Shown piece after piece: positions 56,332 through 64,000 of a stretch of DNA of 64,000 nt. Both the position numbers and the translations under genes were made by a program. The stretch covers positions 62,001 through 126,000 of the forward strand of contig NZ_JAMBOH010000011.1 in NCBI RefSeq assembly GCF_023715505.1, given 5' to 3'. Below the pieces are notes generated by a model that ran no database searches, was not told where the DNA came from, and saw only the letters and a program-made list of their open reading frames with translations. This DNA comes from Neobacillus cucumis (lineage in GTDB: Bacteria; Bacillota; Bacilli; Bacillales_B; DSM-18226). The first letter of the stretch is position 1; every line of letters starts with the position of its first letter.

Positions 56332-57609
56332 TTAGACAGTTACATGATTAGGCGGCAAATTCTCCATTTTAAGCTCCGATGCTTCTTTTTTCAATGTAAA
56401 CAGATAAGCAGCGAAACCTAGCGCAGCAGCAATAATTAGCATAACGATAGAAGGTCCAAAGTCCCCGCCAGAAACATCAACCATCCATCCCATAATATAG
56501 CTTGAAAAACCGCCAAGGATATTGGTGAATCCCATCAACCCAGCAGCACGTCCCGCTGTTTCAGGAGTAGAGAATTTGACGATAAATAAATTACTGATAT
56601 GGAAAACACCGCCTTGCGATCCCATCGCTAAGCCCATGCAAACCCCGGCCATTACTGGCTGTGGAGATAATATGGCAGCAGTTAAGAATGAAGCAGTTAA
56701 AAGAAATAATATAGTCGCTATTAAACCAGGGCGCTTCGTTTTATCCGCTAAAAATCCGCAAATTAATACAAAACCTAAAGCAAATAGCCAAGATAAAGAG
56801 GTGATTCCAGTCATTGCCTCTCTTGTAAAGCCCTTTGCTCCGACTAAATAAGTCGGGAGCCAAATGCTAATACCAAAAAACAAGAACGACGAAACTAACA
56901 TTCCAAACCAAACAATCCAATAACGGAAGTCTTGAGTAAAGTTTAGTTTTTTAGTAGATTCTTTAGAATCTGATTGCCGAATATAGGCTAATTCATTTTT
57001 ATCCAATCCTGGATGTTCTTCAGGGGTATCACGAGTAAGGAATATAAACATTGGAAGTACAATTAAAATATTAAACGCAGCTAAAGCGAAAAAGGCAGCC
57101 TGCCAATGGAAGGTAGCAATAACAAGCGTTAATATAACAGCTCCACATGCAGGTCCTAAATAGTTTCCTGCAAGCCAAGAAGATTGCGCCCGGCCAAGTT
57201 CACGCTGATGAAACCAGTTTGAAATGAACTTACCGCAAATGGGAATCATCATACCTTCACCCATCCCAAGAACAATTCGGCTAACAATAAACATTTCATA
57301 AGAGGTGGATAACCCGCCAACAACCATGGTCAGTGCCCATACGGAAAGACCTAAAATACCTGTCTTTCTAGCTCCAAGTTTGTCAATGATAAATCCCCAA
57401 AAGATATTAGACAATGCATAGGAAATGGTAAATACAAAGGTAATCATTCCAATCTTGGCATTCCTATCTGCTCCTGTTAATCCAAGATCACTTAAGAAGC
57501 CTTGATCGGTTTGAATAATAGAAATACCTAATTTATCAATTTGTCCAAAAAACCAAAAGAAGAATATAGGCATCGCAATATAGATCCATCGTTTGTTACC
57601 TTTCAGCAT
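56332..57609 (-). CDS. MFS transporter, anion:cation symporter-like
   Basis: 425 aa with twelve hydrophobic helices. The pattern around helix 1-4 (FFWFFGQIDKLGISI, FGFIIDKLGARK-like, RIVLGMGEGMMIP) fits the anion:cation symporter subfamily that carries aromatic acids, galactonate or phthalate. It probably imports the aromatic substrate of the cluster. A cre-like site (57630) and two IclR-type palindromes lie upstream. Confidence 0.86.
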   Translation of the reverse strand: MLKGNKRWIYIAMPIFFFWFFGQIDKLGISIIQTDQGFLSDLGLTGADRNAKIGMITFVFTISYALSNIFWGFIIDKLGARKTGILGLSVWALTMVVGGLSTSYEMFIVSRIVLGMGEGMMIPICGKFISNWFHQRELGRAQSSWLAGNYLGPACGAVILTLVIATFHWQAAFFALAAFNILIVLPMFIFLTRDTPEEHPGLDKNELAYIRQSDSKESTKKLNFTQDFRYWIVWFGMLVSSFLFFGISIWLPTYLVGAKGFTREAMTGITSLSWLFALGFVLICGFLADKTKRPGLIATILFLLTASFLTAAILSPQPVMAGVCMGLAMGSQGGVFHISNLFIVKFSTPETAGRAAGLMGFTNILGGFSSYIMGWMVDVSGGDFGPSIVMLIIAAALGFAAYLFTLKKEASELKMENLPPNHVTV

Positions 57610-57629
57610 GAAAGAGCCCCCTTTTTAAA

Positions 57630-57643
57630 TGAATACGCTTCCA
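57630..57643. promoter_or_regulatory. cre-like site before the MFS gene
   Basis: TGAATACGCTTCCA matches the cre consensus at 13 of 14 positions, 21 nt before the MFS start, so catabolite repression is possible. Confidence 0.45.
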
Positions 57644-57725
57644 AATTATTATTCATAGTATACTATAATTCAAAGGCTATAACTGACTTTAACTCCTCCT
57701 TTTTTGATTATTTGCAGCAGCCTTA

Positions 57726-57745
57726 GTGTTTTATATATAAAACAC
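57726..57745. promoter_or_regulatory. IclR-type palindrome C, before the MFS gene
   Basis: GTGTTTTATATATAAAACAC, a perfect 20-bp palindrome, about 115 nt upstream of the MFS start and just after the IclR gene. Confidence 0.7.
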
Positions 57746-57827
57746 CGTTTACTACTAAGTCTATTTTAAAATTTTAAGAAAATTGTGTCAACATAAAATA
57801 TAAGTTTTGTTTTATTATTTAAAATTC

Positions 57828-57843
57828 GTTTTATATACAAAAC
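57828..57843. promoter_or_regulatory. IclR-type palindrome D, after the IclR gene
   Basis: GTTTTATATACAAAAC, one mismatch from a perfect palindrome. Centre 100 bp from palindrome C, the same spacing as between A and B. Confidence 0.65.
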
Positions 57844-57883
57844 ACATAACGCGTAATAAAAAGCTTGCATCTAGCTGCAAGCT

Positions 57884-58675
57884 TTAATTCATTTTAGTAT
57901 GATAGCCCATAAAACCGGATAATATTTTAGAAACTTCAAGCACTTTTGGTAAAGCTACTTTTTCAATAAATTCACTATTAAACGTTTTTTCTGTTGCGAC
58001 AATGTTAAGGGCTGCCATTACGTTACCGGTACGCTCGAATACAGGAGCTGCAACCGATTGAATTCCATGGTGAAACTCTCCCTTTGTAATCGCATATCCC
58101 TTTTGCCGAATTGCATCCAATTCCTGCTGAAATTCCATGTAATCTGTTTGCGTTCTTTCCGTATATGGTTTTAAATTAGAGCCAAACAAGATTTGATTTA
58201 ATTGGTCCTGAGGTTGATAGGCAAGCTGTACTTTCCCATTTGCAATGGCATGCGCAGGCAGCCTTAGCCCAATATTCACATTTACCGCCGAAACACCTCT
58301 AACAGGCGCACTGCCAACATAAACGACTTCATGGCCATCCAATATCGATAAATGGCAGGAAGCCCCTGTTTCATCTCTTAATTTTTCTAAGTATGGCTGC
58401 GCAATTTCTGGGAGTTTCAATGTGCTTAAATACGCAAATCCTAATTCCAAAACCTTTGGAGTTAAACTATAGCGTTTCGTATGTTCATCCTGATGGAGGT
58501 ATCCCAAAGTTTGGAGTGTATACAATAATCGAAATGGAACTGTCCGGCTCACATCTAGTTCTTTCGCGATTTCTACCAACGATAATGTTGGACGCTCCTC
58601 ACTGAATAGCTTTAATATCTCCAATCCTCTTACTAAAGCATTGGCATTATAACGTTCCTTTTCATCTTTTACCAT
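57884..58675 (-). CDS. IclR-family regulator
   Basis: 263 aa with an N-terminal winged helix (about 10-72; LSLVEIAKELDVSRTVPFRLLYTLQTLGYL) and a C-terminal IclR effector domain (about 80-258; GASCHLSILDGHEVVYVG, GLRLPAHAIANGKVQLA). Regulators of this group control aromatic catabolic genes. It lies between the hydrolase and transporter genes. Its likely sites are the five GTTTT…AAAAC palindromes at 56.2-59.6 kb; palindrome D follows its own stop codon. Confidence 0.9.
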   Translation of the reverse strand: MVKDEKERYNANALVRGLEILKLFSEERPTLSLVEIAKELDVSRTVPFRLLYTLQTLGYLHQDEHTKRYSLTPKVLELGFAYLSTLKLPEIAQPYLEKLRDETGASCHLSILDGHEVVYVGSAPVRGVSAVNVNIGLRLPAHAIANGKVQLAYQPQDQLNQILFGSNLKPYTERTQTDYMEFQQELDAIRQKGYAITKGEFHHGIQSVAAPVFERTGNVMAALNIVATEKTFNSEFIEKVALPKVLEVSKILSGFMGYHTKMN

Positions 58676-58731
58676 AACTATTTCACCATCTCATTATCTT
58701 TAATTTACTTATTCTACTATTTTCATGAAGT

Positions 58732-59562
58732 TTAATCAAAGAGGGCATTACAGTGTGCATCCTTACCCTTGTCTAAAGAGGTTAGAAAGTCTAGGACAAT
58801 TGAATTAAATTGATTGGGATCCTCTTGATAACACAAATGACCTGTCAACGGGATCGTAACAAATGTTGAATTTTTAATGGCATCATGGAAAATCTGTGAT
58901 TCAGATACCGGCGTGACTTTATCTAATTCTCCACAAATGACAAGGGTAGGTACAGAAATGCGAGGCAGGATCTCCATTTGATTCAAATGAAAAAGTGAAT
59001 AGGCTACTGATCGGAAGCCCATCGGTCTTATTTGCGAATAGATTCTTTCTGCCTCTTTCTTTACATCAGGCGCCGGCTGCGGAGAAAGAAGCTCCGTTAC
59101 ACGCAGGGCAGCCAGTTCTTTTGGCTCTAATGTTTCAATGTTGGTTAATCGATTGTTTAATTTCTGTTCATTCGCTTCCTTGCTCAAGGCGGCTGCCCCT
59201 CTTGTCGCATCAGAAATGATTAAGGCATCTACCATGTGCGGAAAGCGATAACAAAAATCAAGTGCTATGGCCGAACCCATAGAATGACCCAGAATTGTAA
59301 CAGATTCATATTGTAAGTTATCAATAAATCCTTTTAATACATCTGCAAATTGCTTGAATTCCTTTAACTCTACTGTTGGATCAGAACTTTTCCCATACCC
59401 AGGCGCATCCCAAGCTATAACCGTGTAATGCTCAGATAAGCCCTTTAATTGTTTTTTCCATGATTGAGAGTTGTTCCCCATTCCATGTAAAATAATTAAT
59501 GGAGCTCCCTCGCCCTCGATTTTATAATGAATCTTTAAATCCTCTACTTGTAAATAAGGCAT
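58732..59562 (-). CDS. Alpha/beta hydrolase (meta-cleavage product hydrolase type)
   Basis: 276-aa hydrolase with nucleophile Ser94 (GHSMGSA), acid Asp214 (CGELDKVTP) and His242 (LTGHLCYQ). It resembles carbon-carbon hydrolases that split 2-hydroxy-6-oxo-dienoate ring-fission products (MhpC, BphD, XylF), which fits a partner to the extradiol dioxygenase. ATG 59562 follows GGAGG and is chosen over 59583. It is the first gene of the cluster, and palindrome E lies 22 nt upstream. Confidence 0.87.
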   Translation of the reverse strand: MPYLQVEDLKIHYKIEGEGAPLIILHGMGNNSQSWKKQLKGLSEHYTVIAWDAPGYGKSSDPTVELKEFKQFADVLKGFIDNLQYESVTILGHSMGSAIALDFCYRFPHMVDALIISDATRGAAALSKEANEQKLNNRLTNIETLEPKELAALRVTELLSPQPAPDVKKEAERIYSQIRPMGFRSVAYSLFHLNQMEILPRISVPTLVICGELDKVTPVSESQIFHDAIKNSTFVTIPLTGHLCYQEDPNQFNSIVLDFLTSLDKGKDAHCNALFD

Positions 59563-59583
59563 ATACTCCCTCCATACAACCAT

Positions 59584-59599
59584 GTTTTATTAGCAAAAC
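59584..59599. promoter_or_regulatory. IclR-type palindrome E, before the hydrolase gene
   Basis: GTTTTATTAGCAAAAC keeps both arms of the IclR motif but the centre is altered. It is 22 nt from the hydrolase start and would mark the upstream end of the regulon. Confidence 0.5.
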
Positions 59600-59694
59600 G
59601 ACGTTTCGTAATTAAATGATAAATCAAATTCAAGATAAGTCAACAGAATTTTCTGAAGTTACTAAAATTGACACAAAGGGTTAATAACTAAATA

Positions 59695-59725
59695 AGCAGT
59701 GGCCCTCCTTTTTAGGACCACTGCT
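59695..59725 (-). terminator. Terminator of the pspA-like gene
   Basis: AGCAGTGG pairs with CCACTGCT with an inner CCT/AGG stem; T-rich tail on the minus strand. Confidence 0.75.
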
Positions 59726-59732
59726 ATTTCTA

Positions 59733-60374
59733 TTATTCTTTTGTTAGATTTAAGTTTTTTCCTTTCTCCAGCTGCGCAATTCGTTCGTCAATGGTACTGC
59801 TGAAGAAAGAACTCTTCACCTTCTGCTCTAGTCGGTCCATATAACCTTCAATCTCCTTGAATTTTGAGAAGGAAGGATTCGCGTAAGAATTCGGTTCTAA
59901 TATCTGGTTCATTTCCAAGTTAGCGCGGGTTACATTTTCCCTGCCCATTAACTCCATCCGGCGAATCTGCATATCCTTCACTCTTCGCTTCATCTCTTCA
60001 TATTTTCTTTCCAATTCATCAAGCTGCTCGGTCACTTGAGTGAGTGAAGCTTGCAGGCGCTGTGCCCGTTCTTCGTAATGGTGCTGCTCGGCTGCAGCAA
60101 ATTGGTAAAGCTCTGTTTCCCCAGCGGATGAGGCAACCTCTGCTTGATGCTTTCTTTTTTCAGCCAATTTTATGGCTTCACTATATTCTCTTGTAAATTC
60201 ATCTCTCAACTGAGTTTGACGACCCACCAACTTGCCGACCTTCTCAGTTTCCCGCTCGCATTCGCGCAGGTATTGGTTGAGCATGGCAATCGGGTTTTGA
60301 TTTTCCTTTTTATTCAGGGCCTCATTTAAATCCGCTACAATGATGTCTTTGATTCTTGTTAATAAGTTTGTCAT
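59733..60374 (-). CDS. liaH: PspA/IM30-family envelope stress protein (LiaH-like)
   Basis: 213-aa coiled-coil protein of the PspA/LiaH family; members polymerise on damaged membranes. N-terminal amphipathic helix (MTNLLTRIKDIIVADLNEAL), then long coiled coils (about 25-150). ATG 60374 has GGAGAG upstream; the frame opens further up, overlapping the previous gene. It follows the LiaI-like gene by 25 nt. Liable to be induced by cell wall antibiotics, but no regulator pair is in the window. Confidence 0.9.
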   Translation of the reverse strand: MTNLLTRIKDIIVADLNEALNKKENQNPIAMLNQYLRECERETEKVGKLVGRQTQLRDEFTREYSEAIKLAEKRKHQAEVASSAGETELYQFAAAEQHHYEERAQRLQASLTQVTEQLDELERKYEEMKRRVKDMQIRRMELMGRENVTRANLEMNQILEPNSYANPSFSKFKEIEGYMDRLEQKVKSSFFSSTIDERIAQLEKGKNLNLTKE

Positions 60375-60399
60375 GTTATTTCTCTCCTTTTGATAAAAA

Positions 60400-60744
60400 T
60401 TATTTCTTAAATTCATTCCATTGCTTTTCAAAGTTTACAAATGGGTCGTTATCATTGATTTTGGGTGCCTTTTTGGTTTCGTTCCATTCTTTATAAACTA
60501 GGTAAAGCACATAAGCAGCACCTACGCCGATAAGAGCTGGGATGTGGTGGATTGTGGAAGACAGTACGATCAAGCCAATAATGACTAGACCAATCTTCCA
60601 AGCAATGGAATCCGTTTTGAGAAACTGTCTAAAGATGAAGTAAAGCAACACGAGACTTATCAGTAATCCAACCATTGGGCCGATGGAGTGGAGCATTATA
60701 AGAGCAGCCAGCCCGCCTGCTAAACATAAACCAAATTTTTTCAT
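60400..60744 (-). CDS. LiaI-like small membrane protein
   Basis: 114 aa with about four hydrophobic helices in residues 5-85 and a soluble end NFEKQWNEFKK. The tail resembles B. subtilis LiaI, whose end is a charged WEEFLK-type sequence, and it precedes a LiaH-like gene by 25 nt as liaI does. LiaI recruits LiaH to the membrane; the same task here is an inference. ATG 60744 follows AAGGAGG. Confidence 0.75.
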   Translation of the reverse strand: MKKFGLCLAGGLAALIMLHSIGPMVGLLISLVLLYFIFRQFLKTDSIAWKIGLVIIGLIVLSSTIHHIPALIGVGAAYVLYLVYKEWNETKKAPKINDNDPFVNFEKQWNEFKK

Positions 60745-60960
60745 TTTAATTCCTCCTTGGAATTGTTCAGGTATTTGTTTCTTTATCTTGATTTCATCTT
60801 ACCTGTTTTCTTTCATTTCCATAATTGCGCTAGAGCTTGATTTTCATCTCAGACCTGAGACGTAGGTGAGATGAGACTAAGACACAAAAAAAGACCGCCA
60901 CTGCAGCCTTACACTTAGTTCTGATTTACAAATAGCCAGTAGAAACCAAAACCGGCTTCC

Positions 60961-61584
60961 TTATCCCTCGGACGTTGGCTTTCGCATGGGCTTAGAGGGT
61001 TATAAACCCTCCTTATCCCTTGAAGGTTCGCCCTCGCGTGGGCTTCGGGGGTTATGATCACCTCTTATCCTTCGAAGAGTCACTTTTGCTTGGGCTTCAG
61101 GGGTTATGAACCTTCCTTATCCCTTGAAGATTCGCCTTCGCGTGGGCTTCGGGGGTTATGATCACCTCTTATCCTTCGAAGAGTCGTTTTGGCTGGGGCT
61201 TCAGGGGTTATGAACCTTCCTTATCCCTTGAAGGTTCGCCTTCGCGTGGGCTTCGGAGGTTATGATCACCTCTTATCCTTCGAAGAGTCACTTTTGCTGG
61301 GGCTTCAGGGGTTATGAACCCTCCTTATCCCTTGAAGGTTCGCCTTCGCGTGGGCTTCGGGGGTTATGATCACCTCTTATCCTTCGAAGAGTCACTTTTG
61401 CTGGGGCTTCAGGGGTTATGAACCTTCCTTATCCCTTGAAGATTCGCCTTCGCGTGGGCTTCGGGGGTTATGATCACCTCTTATCCTTCGAAGAGTCGTT
61501 TTGGCTGGGGCTTCAGGGGTTATGGACCTTCCTTATCCCTTGAAGGTTCGCCTTCGCGTGGGCTTCGGGGGTTATGATACCCTT
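60961..61584. repeat. 52-bp tandem array, locus 2 (12 units, alternating)
   Basis: Twelve consecutive 52-bp units from 60961, stepping exactly by 52 to 61533. Two types alternate: one begins TTATCCCTTGAAGGTTCGCC and ends GGGTTATGATCACCTC; the other begins TTATCCTTCGAAGAGTC and ends GGGGTTATGAACCTTCC. Together they make a 104-bp higher-order repeat. The core TTATCC…CTTC..GGGTTATGA is shared with locus 1 at 11035. It fills most of the 60745-61678 gap. Confidence 0.93.
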
Positions 61585-61621
61585 TTAAAAAATTCCCTCT
61601 AAATGTGTTACTAAAACAAAA

Positions 61622-61652
61622 AGGAAGACAGCACTTTTTATACTGTCTTCCT
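61622..61652 (-). terminator. Terminator of the NlpC/P60 gene
   Basis: AGGAAGACAG pairs with CTGTCTTCCT; TTTTTGTTTT follows on the minus strand. The 52-bp array begins about 38 nt later, as at locus 1. Confidence 0.85.
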
Positions 61653-61678
61653 AAAGGGTTTTTCCCGATATCTATATA

Positions 61679-63145
61679 TTAATATGGAGATTTTGCACCA
61701 AGGTATCTAGTTTTCCAATATGATGATGTCATATCGGAAATGGTTACACCCGTCGATGCAGCACTGATGAATTTGTTGTTTCCTAAATAAATTCCAACAT
61801 GGGACGGTCCCACTTTATAGGTTTCAAAAAAGACTAGGTCACCTACACGTGGCGAACTGACTGGTGTTGCAGCATCCCATTGTGTTGCTGCTGTTCGTGG
61901 TAAGGAGATCCCAACTTTATTGAATACATAAACTGTAAAGCCACTGCAATCGAATCCTGCTGGAGTATTTCCTGCCCATTTATATGGTGAACCGATATAT
62001 TTCTTAGCCTCAGCGATAACTCCTTCAACAACTGAAGTAGATGCAGTCGCTGGTTTTTGGGCTGCTTCAGTAGAAGTTGCTGGCTTTTGATCTGCTGCTG
62101 AATTAGTCGTTGTTGTTGATTCTGATGTTGTTGGTGCTTTTTCGGTTGTTGCTGTTGATCCGGATGTTGCCGGTGCTGCCGGTGCTGCTGGTGCTGCTGG
62201 TGCTGCCGGTGCTGCCGGTGCCTCCGGTGTTGCCGGTGTTGCCGGTGTTGCTGCTGCTGCTGGTGTTGCTGGTGTTGCCGGTGTTGCTGCTGCTGCTGAT
62301 GTCGCCGGTGCCGCTGGTGCTGCCGGTGCTGCCGGTGTCGCCGGTGTTGCCGGTGTTGCCGGTGTTGCTGGTGTTGCTGGTGTCGCCGGTGCTGCCGGTG
62401 TCGCCGGTGCTGCCGGTGTCGCCGGTGCTGCCGGTGCTGCTGGTGCCTTTTCCGGTGTCACTGTTGTTCCAGATGTTACTGGCGCTTCTTCAGTTGCTGC
62501 CGTATTTGAAGTGGTTGCAGTGCTTCCCGTGGAAGCTGTATTTGAAGATACCGAAGGACTCTTTGTTTCCACACTTGAAGCTGCCGCAGTACTTCCAGCT
62601 GTAACTGAATCTGACTTAGCCACAGTGCTAGTATTAGCCCCATTACTACTCACATTTAACGTCTGCCCAGCATAAATAGTGTCAGAGGTTAATTGATTCA
62701 TTGATTTAAGCTGAGGAACCGTTACATTAAAACGCGCTCCTATCACTGAAAGCGAATCACCTTTTTGTACGGTATAAGTAGAATCACTTACACTCGTTTC
62801 TGCCACCTTCAATTGCTGCCCAGCACGAAGGAAACTTGATGTCATGCCATTCAAGCGTTTTAGTTCACTTACGGTCGTACCATTATCTCTTGCAATCGCC
62901 CAAAGAGTATCACCTTTTTTTACCGTATAAGTAAGTGATAGTTTTTGATTGACATAGATTGTATCACTTGATAGAGCATTCCACTCTTTTATTTGATTTA
63001 TAGTCACATGATTTGATTGAGAAATTTTCCAAAGGCTGTCTCCTGGCTGAACTGTATAAGCAGGTTCCTGTGCACTTGCTGTAGCTCCAAAAGCAGTAAG
63101 TACGAGCCCGGCAGTTGCAGCGGCTGTTACTAAATTTTTCTTCAC
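61679..63145 (-). CDS. LysM-NlpC/P60 peptidoglycan endopeptidase
   Basis: 488-aa secreted cell wall hydrolase. A signal peptide (1-25, ending TASA), three LysM repeats (about 29-72, 74-115, 123-166), a Ser/Thr then Pro/Ala/Thr linker (about 170-385), and a C-terminal NlpC/P60 domain. Catalytic Cys400 (FDCSGF) and His449 (SHVGIY) are present. It would cut the D-Glu-meso-DAP stem bond, like LytE/LytF/CwlS. The start is GTG 63145 with GGTAGG about 11 nt upstream. Monocistronic with its own terminator. Confidence 0.94.
   Translation of the reverse strand: MKKNLVTAAATAGLVLTAFGATASAQEPAYTVQPGDSLWKISQSNHVTINQIKEWNALSSDTIYVNQKLSLTYTVKKGDTLWAIARDNGTTVSELKRLNGMTSSFLRAGQQLKVAETSVSDSTYTVQKGDSLSVIGARFNVTVPQLKSMNQLTSDTIYAGQTLNVSSNGANTSTVAKSDSVTAGSTAAASSVETKSPSVSSNTASTGSTATTSNTAATEEAPVTSGTTVTPEKAPAAPAAPATPAAPATPAAPATPATPATPATPATPATPAAPAAPAAPATSAAAATPATPATPAAAATPATPATPEAPAAPAAPAAPAAPAAPATSGSTATTEKAPTTSESTTTTNSAADQKPATSTEAAQKPATASTSVVEGVIAEAKKYIGSPYKWAGNTPAGFDCSGFTVYVFNKVGISLPRTAATQWDAATPVSSPRVGDLVFFETYKVGPSHVGIYLGNNKFISAASTGVTISDMTSSYWKTRYLGAKSPY
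62155..62460 (-). repeat. In-gene GC-rich minisatellite encoding the PAA/PAT linker
   Basis: About 300 bp of 9-bp units (on the plus strand GGTGCTGCC, GGTGTTGCC and close variants) encode repeats of Pro-Ala-Ala and Pro-Ala-Thr. The unit is a multiple of 3, so gain or loss of copies changes linker length and keeps the frame. Confidence 0.9.
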
Positions 63146-63338
63146 TTTTAATAATTCCTACCTTTCCTTTATTTACTTCAATAGACATATTAATGCAATT
63201 ATCGACAAAAGAACATCCGACAAAAGTGGTAGTTTGCTAGAACAAATACTGAAAAGGTAGGACTTTTTTATAAAGAAAACGTTTTTATTAAAAATCAAAA
63301 TAAAAACAGAAGTGCTGTGAACACTTCCCCTTATAACC

Positions 63339-63530
63339 TCAACCATTATCTAGTTCGATCCCAGACGAAAACATCTCCCCCAGATACTCGGCATGCGCCA
63401 AATACTGCTCCACAAATTCAGCTAAGGTGATCGGTATCCCGGTATCTTCTAACCAATAATCAAAACTAATCGCTATATTCTTTTTGATAATATCATTTTG
63501 GCTCCAGATTGGGGCAAGCGAATGATCCAT
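63339..63530 (-). CDS. Small hypothetical protein (63 aa)
   Basis: I do not recognise this protein. It has mixed charge and a helical sequence (ITLAEFVEQYLAHAEYLGEM). The frame continues upstream to an ATA at 63569 that lies 8 nt after AGAGGG, and would add ITTIQEIAEVLAG, which reads like real protein. So the native start may have been an ATG there. Stop is at 63339. It stands alone and no partner gene is near. Confidence 0.5.
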   Translation of the reverse strand: MDHSLAPIWSQNDIIKKNIAISFDYWLEDTGIPITLAEFVEQYLAHAEYLGEMFSSGIELDNG

Positions 63531-63675
63531 ACCTGCAAGGACCTCAGCAATCTCTTGGATGGTCGTTATTTACAACACCCTCTTTTTCAAAAAATGGAAA
63601 CCCTTTTATTTAATGTATGTAACAAACAAAATTTAACTCACATTAAACAAACCTTAGGTACCTATTTTTAAAAAA

Positions 63676-63770
63676 GCTGATAAAAGGGTCAAAACCGCTG
63701 ATAAAATCAAAAAAACGCCGATAAAAGTTCCGTAACCGCCGATATCTTCCCAAAAACCTCCGATAAACCG
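63676..63770. repeat. Degenerate 21-bp repeats (GCCGATAAAA type)
   Basis: Five GCTGATAAAA/GCCGATAAAA-like cores start at 63676, 63697, 63717, 63738 and 63759, a period of 20-21 bp. Cores 4 and 5 are more divergent (GCCGATATCT, TCCGATAAAC). The repeats lie between the small gene and the RND gene. Confidence 0.75.
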
Positions 63771-63786
63771 TCTCTAAGCTAAAAAA

Positions 63787-63815
63787 GCCCCACAAGACTC
63801 ATCATCTTGCAGGGC
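63787..63815 (-). terminator. Terminator of the RND transporter gene
   Basis: GCCC-CAAGA / TCTTG-GGGC stem with a symmetric internal loop, then T6 on the minus strand. Confidence 0.75.
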
Positions 63816-63821
63816 CATTTC

Positions 63822-64000
63822 TTAGTTTTCTTGTTCTTCGCGCCGATTTTTCTTAAATAACTTCGATAATACCTCGTAAACAATCGGTACCACGAACAAT
63901 GTTAACAATGTTGAACTTGTTAAACCGCCAATAACGGTAACTCCAAGTCCTTTCGAGATCAACCCTCCGCCGCCTGAGCCGAGCGCTAACGGAATTAACG
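63822..64000 (-). CDS. RND-family efflux transporter, C-terminal end (partial)
   Basis: Only the last 59 codons are in the window; the gene continues beyond 64000. The translated end contains PLALGSGGGG and VIGGLTSSTLLTLFVVPIVYEVL, which is the closing helix of AcrB/SwrC-type RND exporters, followed by a charged tail. It has its own terminator. Specificity cannot be told from this fragment. Confidence 0.9.
   Translation of the reverse strand, partial: LIPLALGSGGGGLISKGLGVTVIGGLTSSTLLTLFVVPIVYEVLSKLFKKNRREEQEN

Noticed and set aside
62110..62604. Long plus-strand frame rich in Leu/Val/Pro opposite the NlpC/P60 linker
   Set aside because: It is the mirror of the Pro/Ala/Thr repeat, has no ribosome binding site and no domain; the minus-strand gene explains it.
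63180..63330. c-di-AMP (ydaO) riboswitch before the LysM-NlpC/P60 gene
   Set aside because: Such genes often have one, but the ~150-nt upstream region lacks a recognisable conserved core or a terminator stem.

Overview
The window reads as chromosomal DNA of an aerobic, spore-forming, low-GC Bacillaceae bacterium, closest in style to Bacillus sensu lato (for example Neobacillus or Cytobacillus). This rests on B. subtilis-like gene sets (ansR/ansA/ansB, pdp/cdd/nupC, aprX, liaIH-like genes), a YaaH/SleL-type spore hydrolase, AGGAGG-type ribosome binding sites, intrinsic terminators and CcpA cre sites. No rRNA, tRNA, prophage, transposase or CRISPR array was seen. Most genes lie on the minus strand, so transcription mostly runs right to left.

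Layout. 0-1.4 kb: an acidic hypothetical protein and an azoreductase. 1.7-10.9 kb: a complete hexuronate (galacturonate/glucuronate) catabolic locus, uxaC - GPH symporter - LacI regulator - uxaB - uxaA - kdgA - kdgK, with two perfect LacI-type operators before uxaC. 11-15.7 kb: a 52-bp tandem array, an OsmC protein, a DUF4153 membrane protein, a 70-aa unknown, a cold-shock protein and a frameshifted DUF3231 gene. 15.9-19.3 kb: a creatininase-family hydrolase, a GPH transporter with a cre site and an AraC regulator. 19.4-25.9 kb: an amino acid permease, a broken SDR gene, an AmiS/UreI channel and the pdp-cdd-nupC pyrimidine nucleoside operon. 26.3-32.4 kb: a fumarylacetoacetase-family gene and an aspartate/asparagine module (ansA, ansR, ansB, aspartate permease) whose three promoters share one architecture and putative AnsR operators. 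33-45.9 kb: a WYL regulator with a GyrI-like gene and an unknown gene, a TDT carrier, AprX, a YhgE/Pip protein, an L,D-transpeptidase, a frameshifted EcsC gene, ChrA and a LysM-GH18 spore protein. 46-59.6 kb: a 13-gene aromatic catabolic cluster. 59.7-64 kb: a PspA/LiaH and LiaI-like envelope-stress pair, a second 52-bp array, a LysM-NlpC/P60 endopeptidase with a Pro/Ala/Thr linker, a small unknown gene, and the end of an RND pump.

The most notable unit is the aromatic cluster: a two-subunit Rieske ring-hydroxylating dioxygenase, a cis-dihydrodiol dehydrogenase, an extradiol dioxygenase, a ring-fission-product hydrolase, an aldehyde dehydrogenase, a ThDP enzyme, an aspartate-dehydrogenase-like protein, a cupin, a divergent SDR, a tandem VOC protein, an MFS transporter and an IclR regulator. 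Five copies of a GTTTT(R)TATAYAAAAC-like palindrome sit before the transporter, cupin, IclR and hydrolase genes and are the likely IclR operators. No ferredoxin, reductase, hydratase or aldolase is present in the window. The second notable layer is repeats: two 52-bp tandem arrays 50 kb apart that share a core, three copies of a ~155-bp structured element (two inverted around the hexuronate transporter), and four copies of a ~48-bp hairpin element. Three genes carry single-base frameshifts, two of them in homopolymers, which may be real decay or sequencing error.
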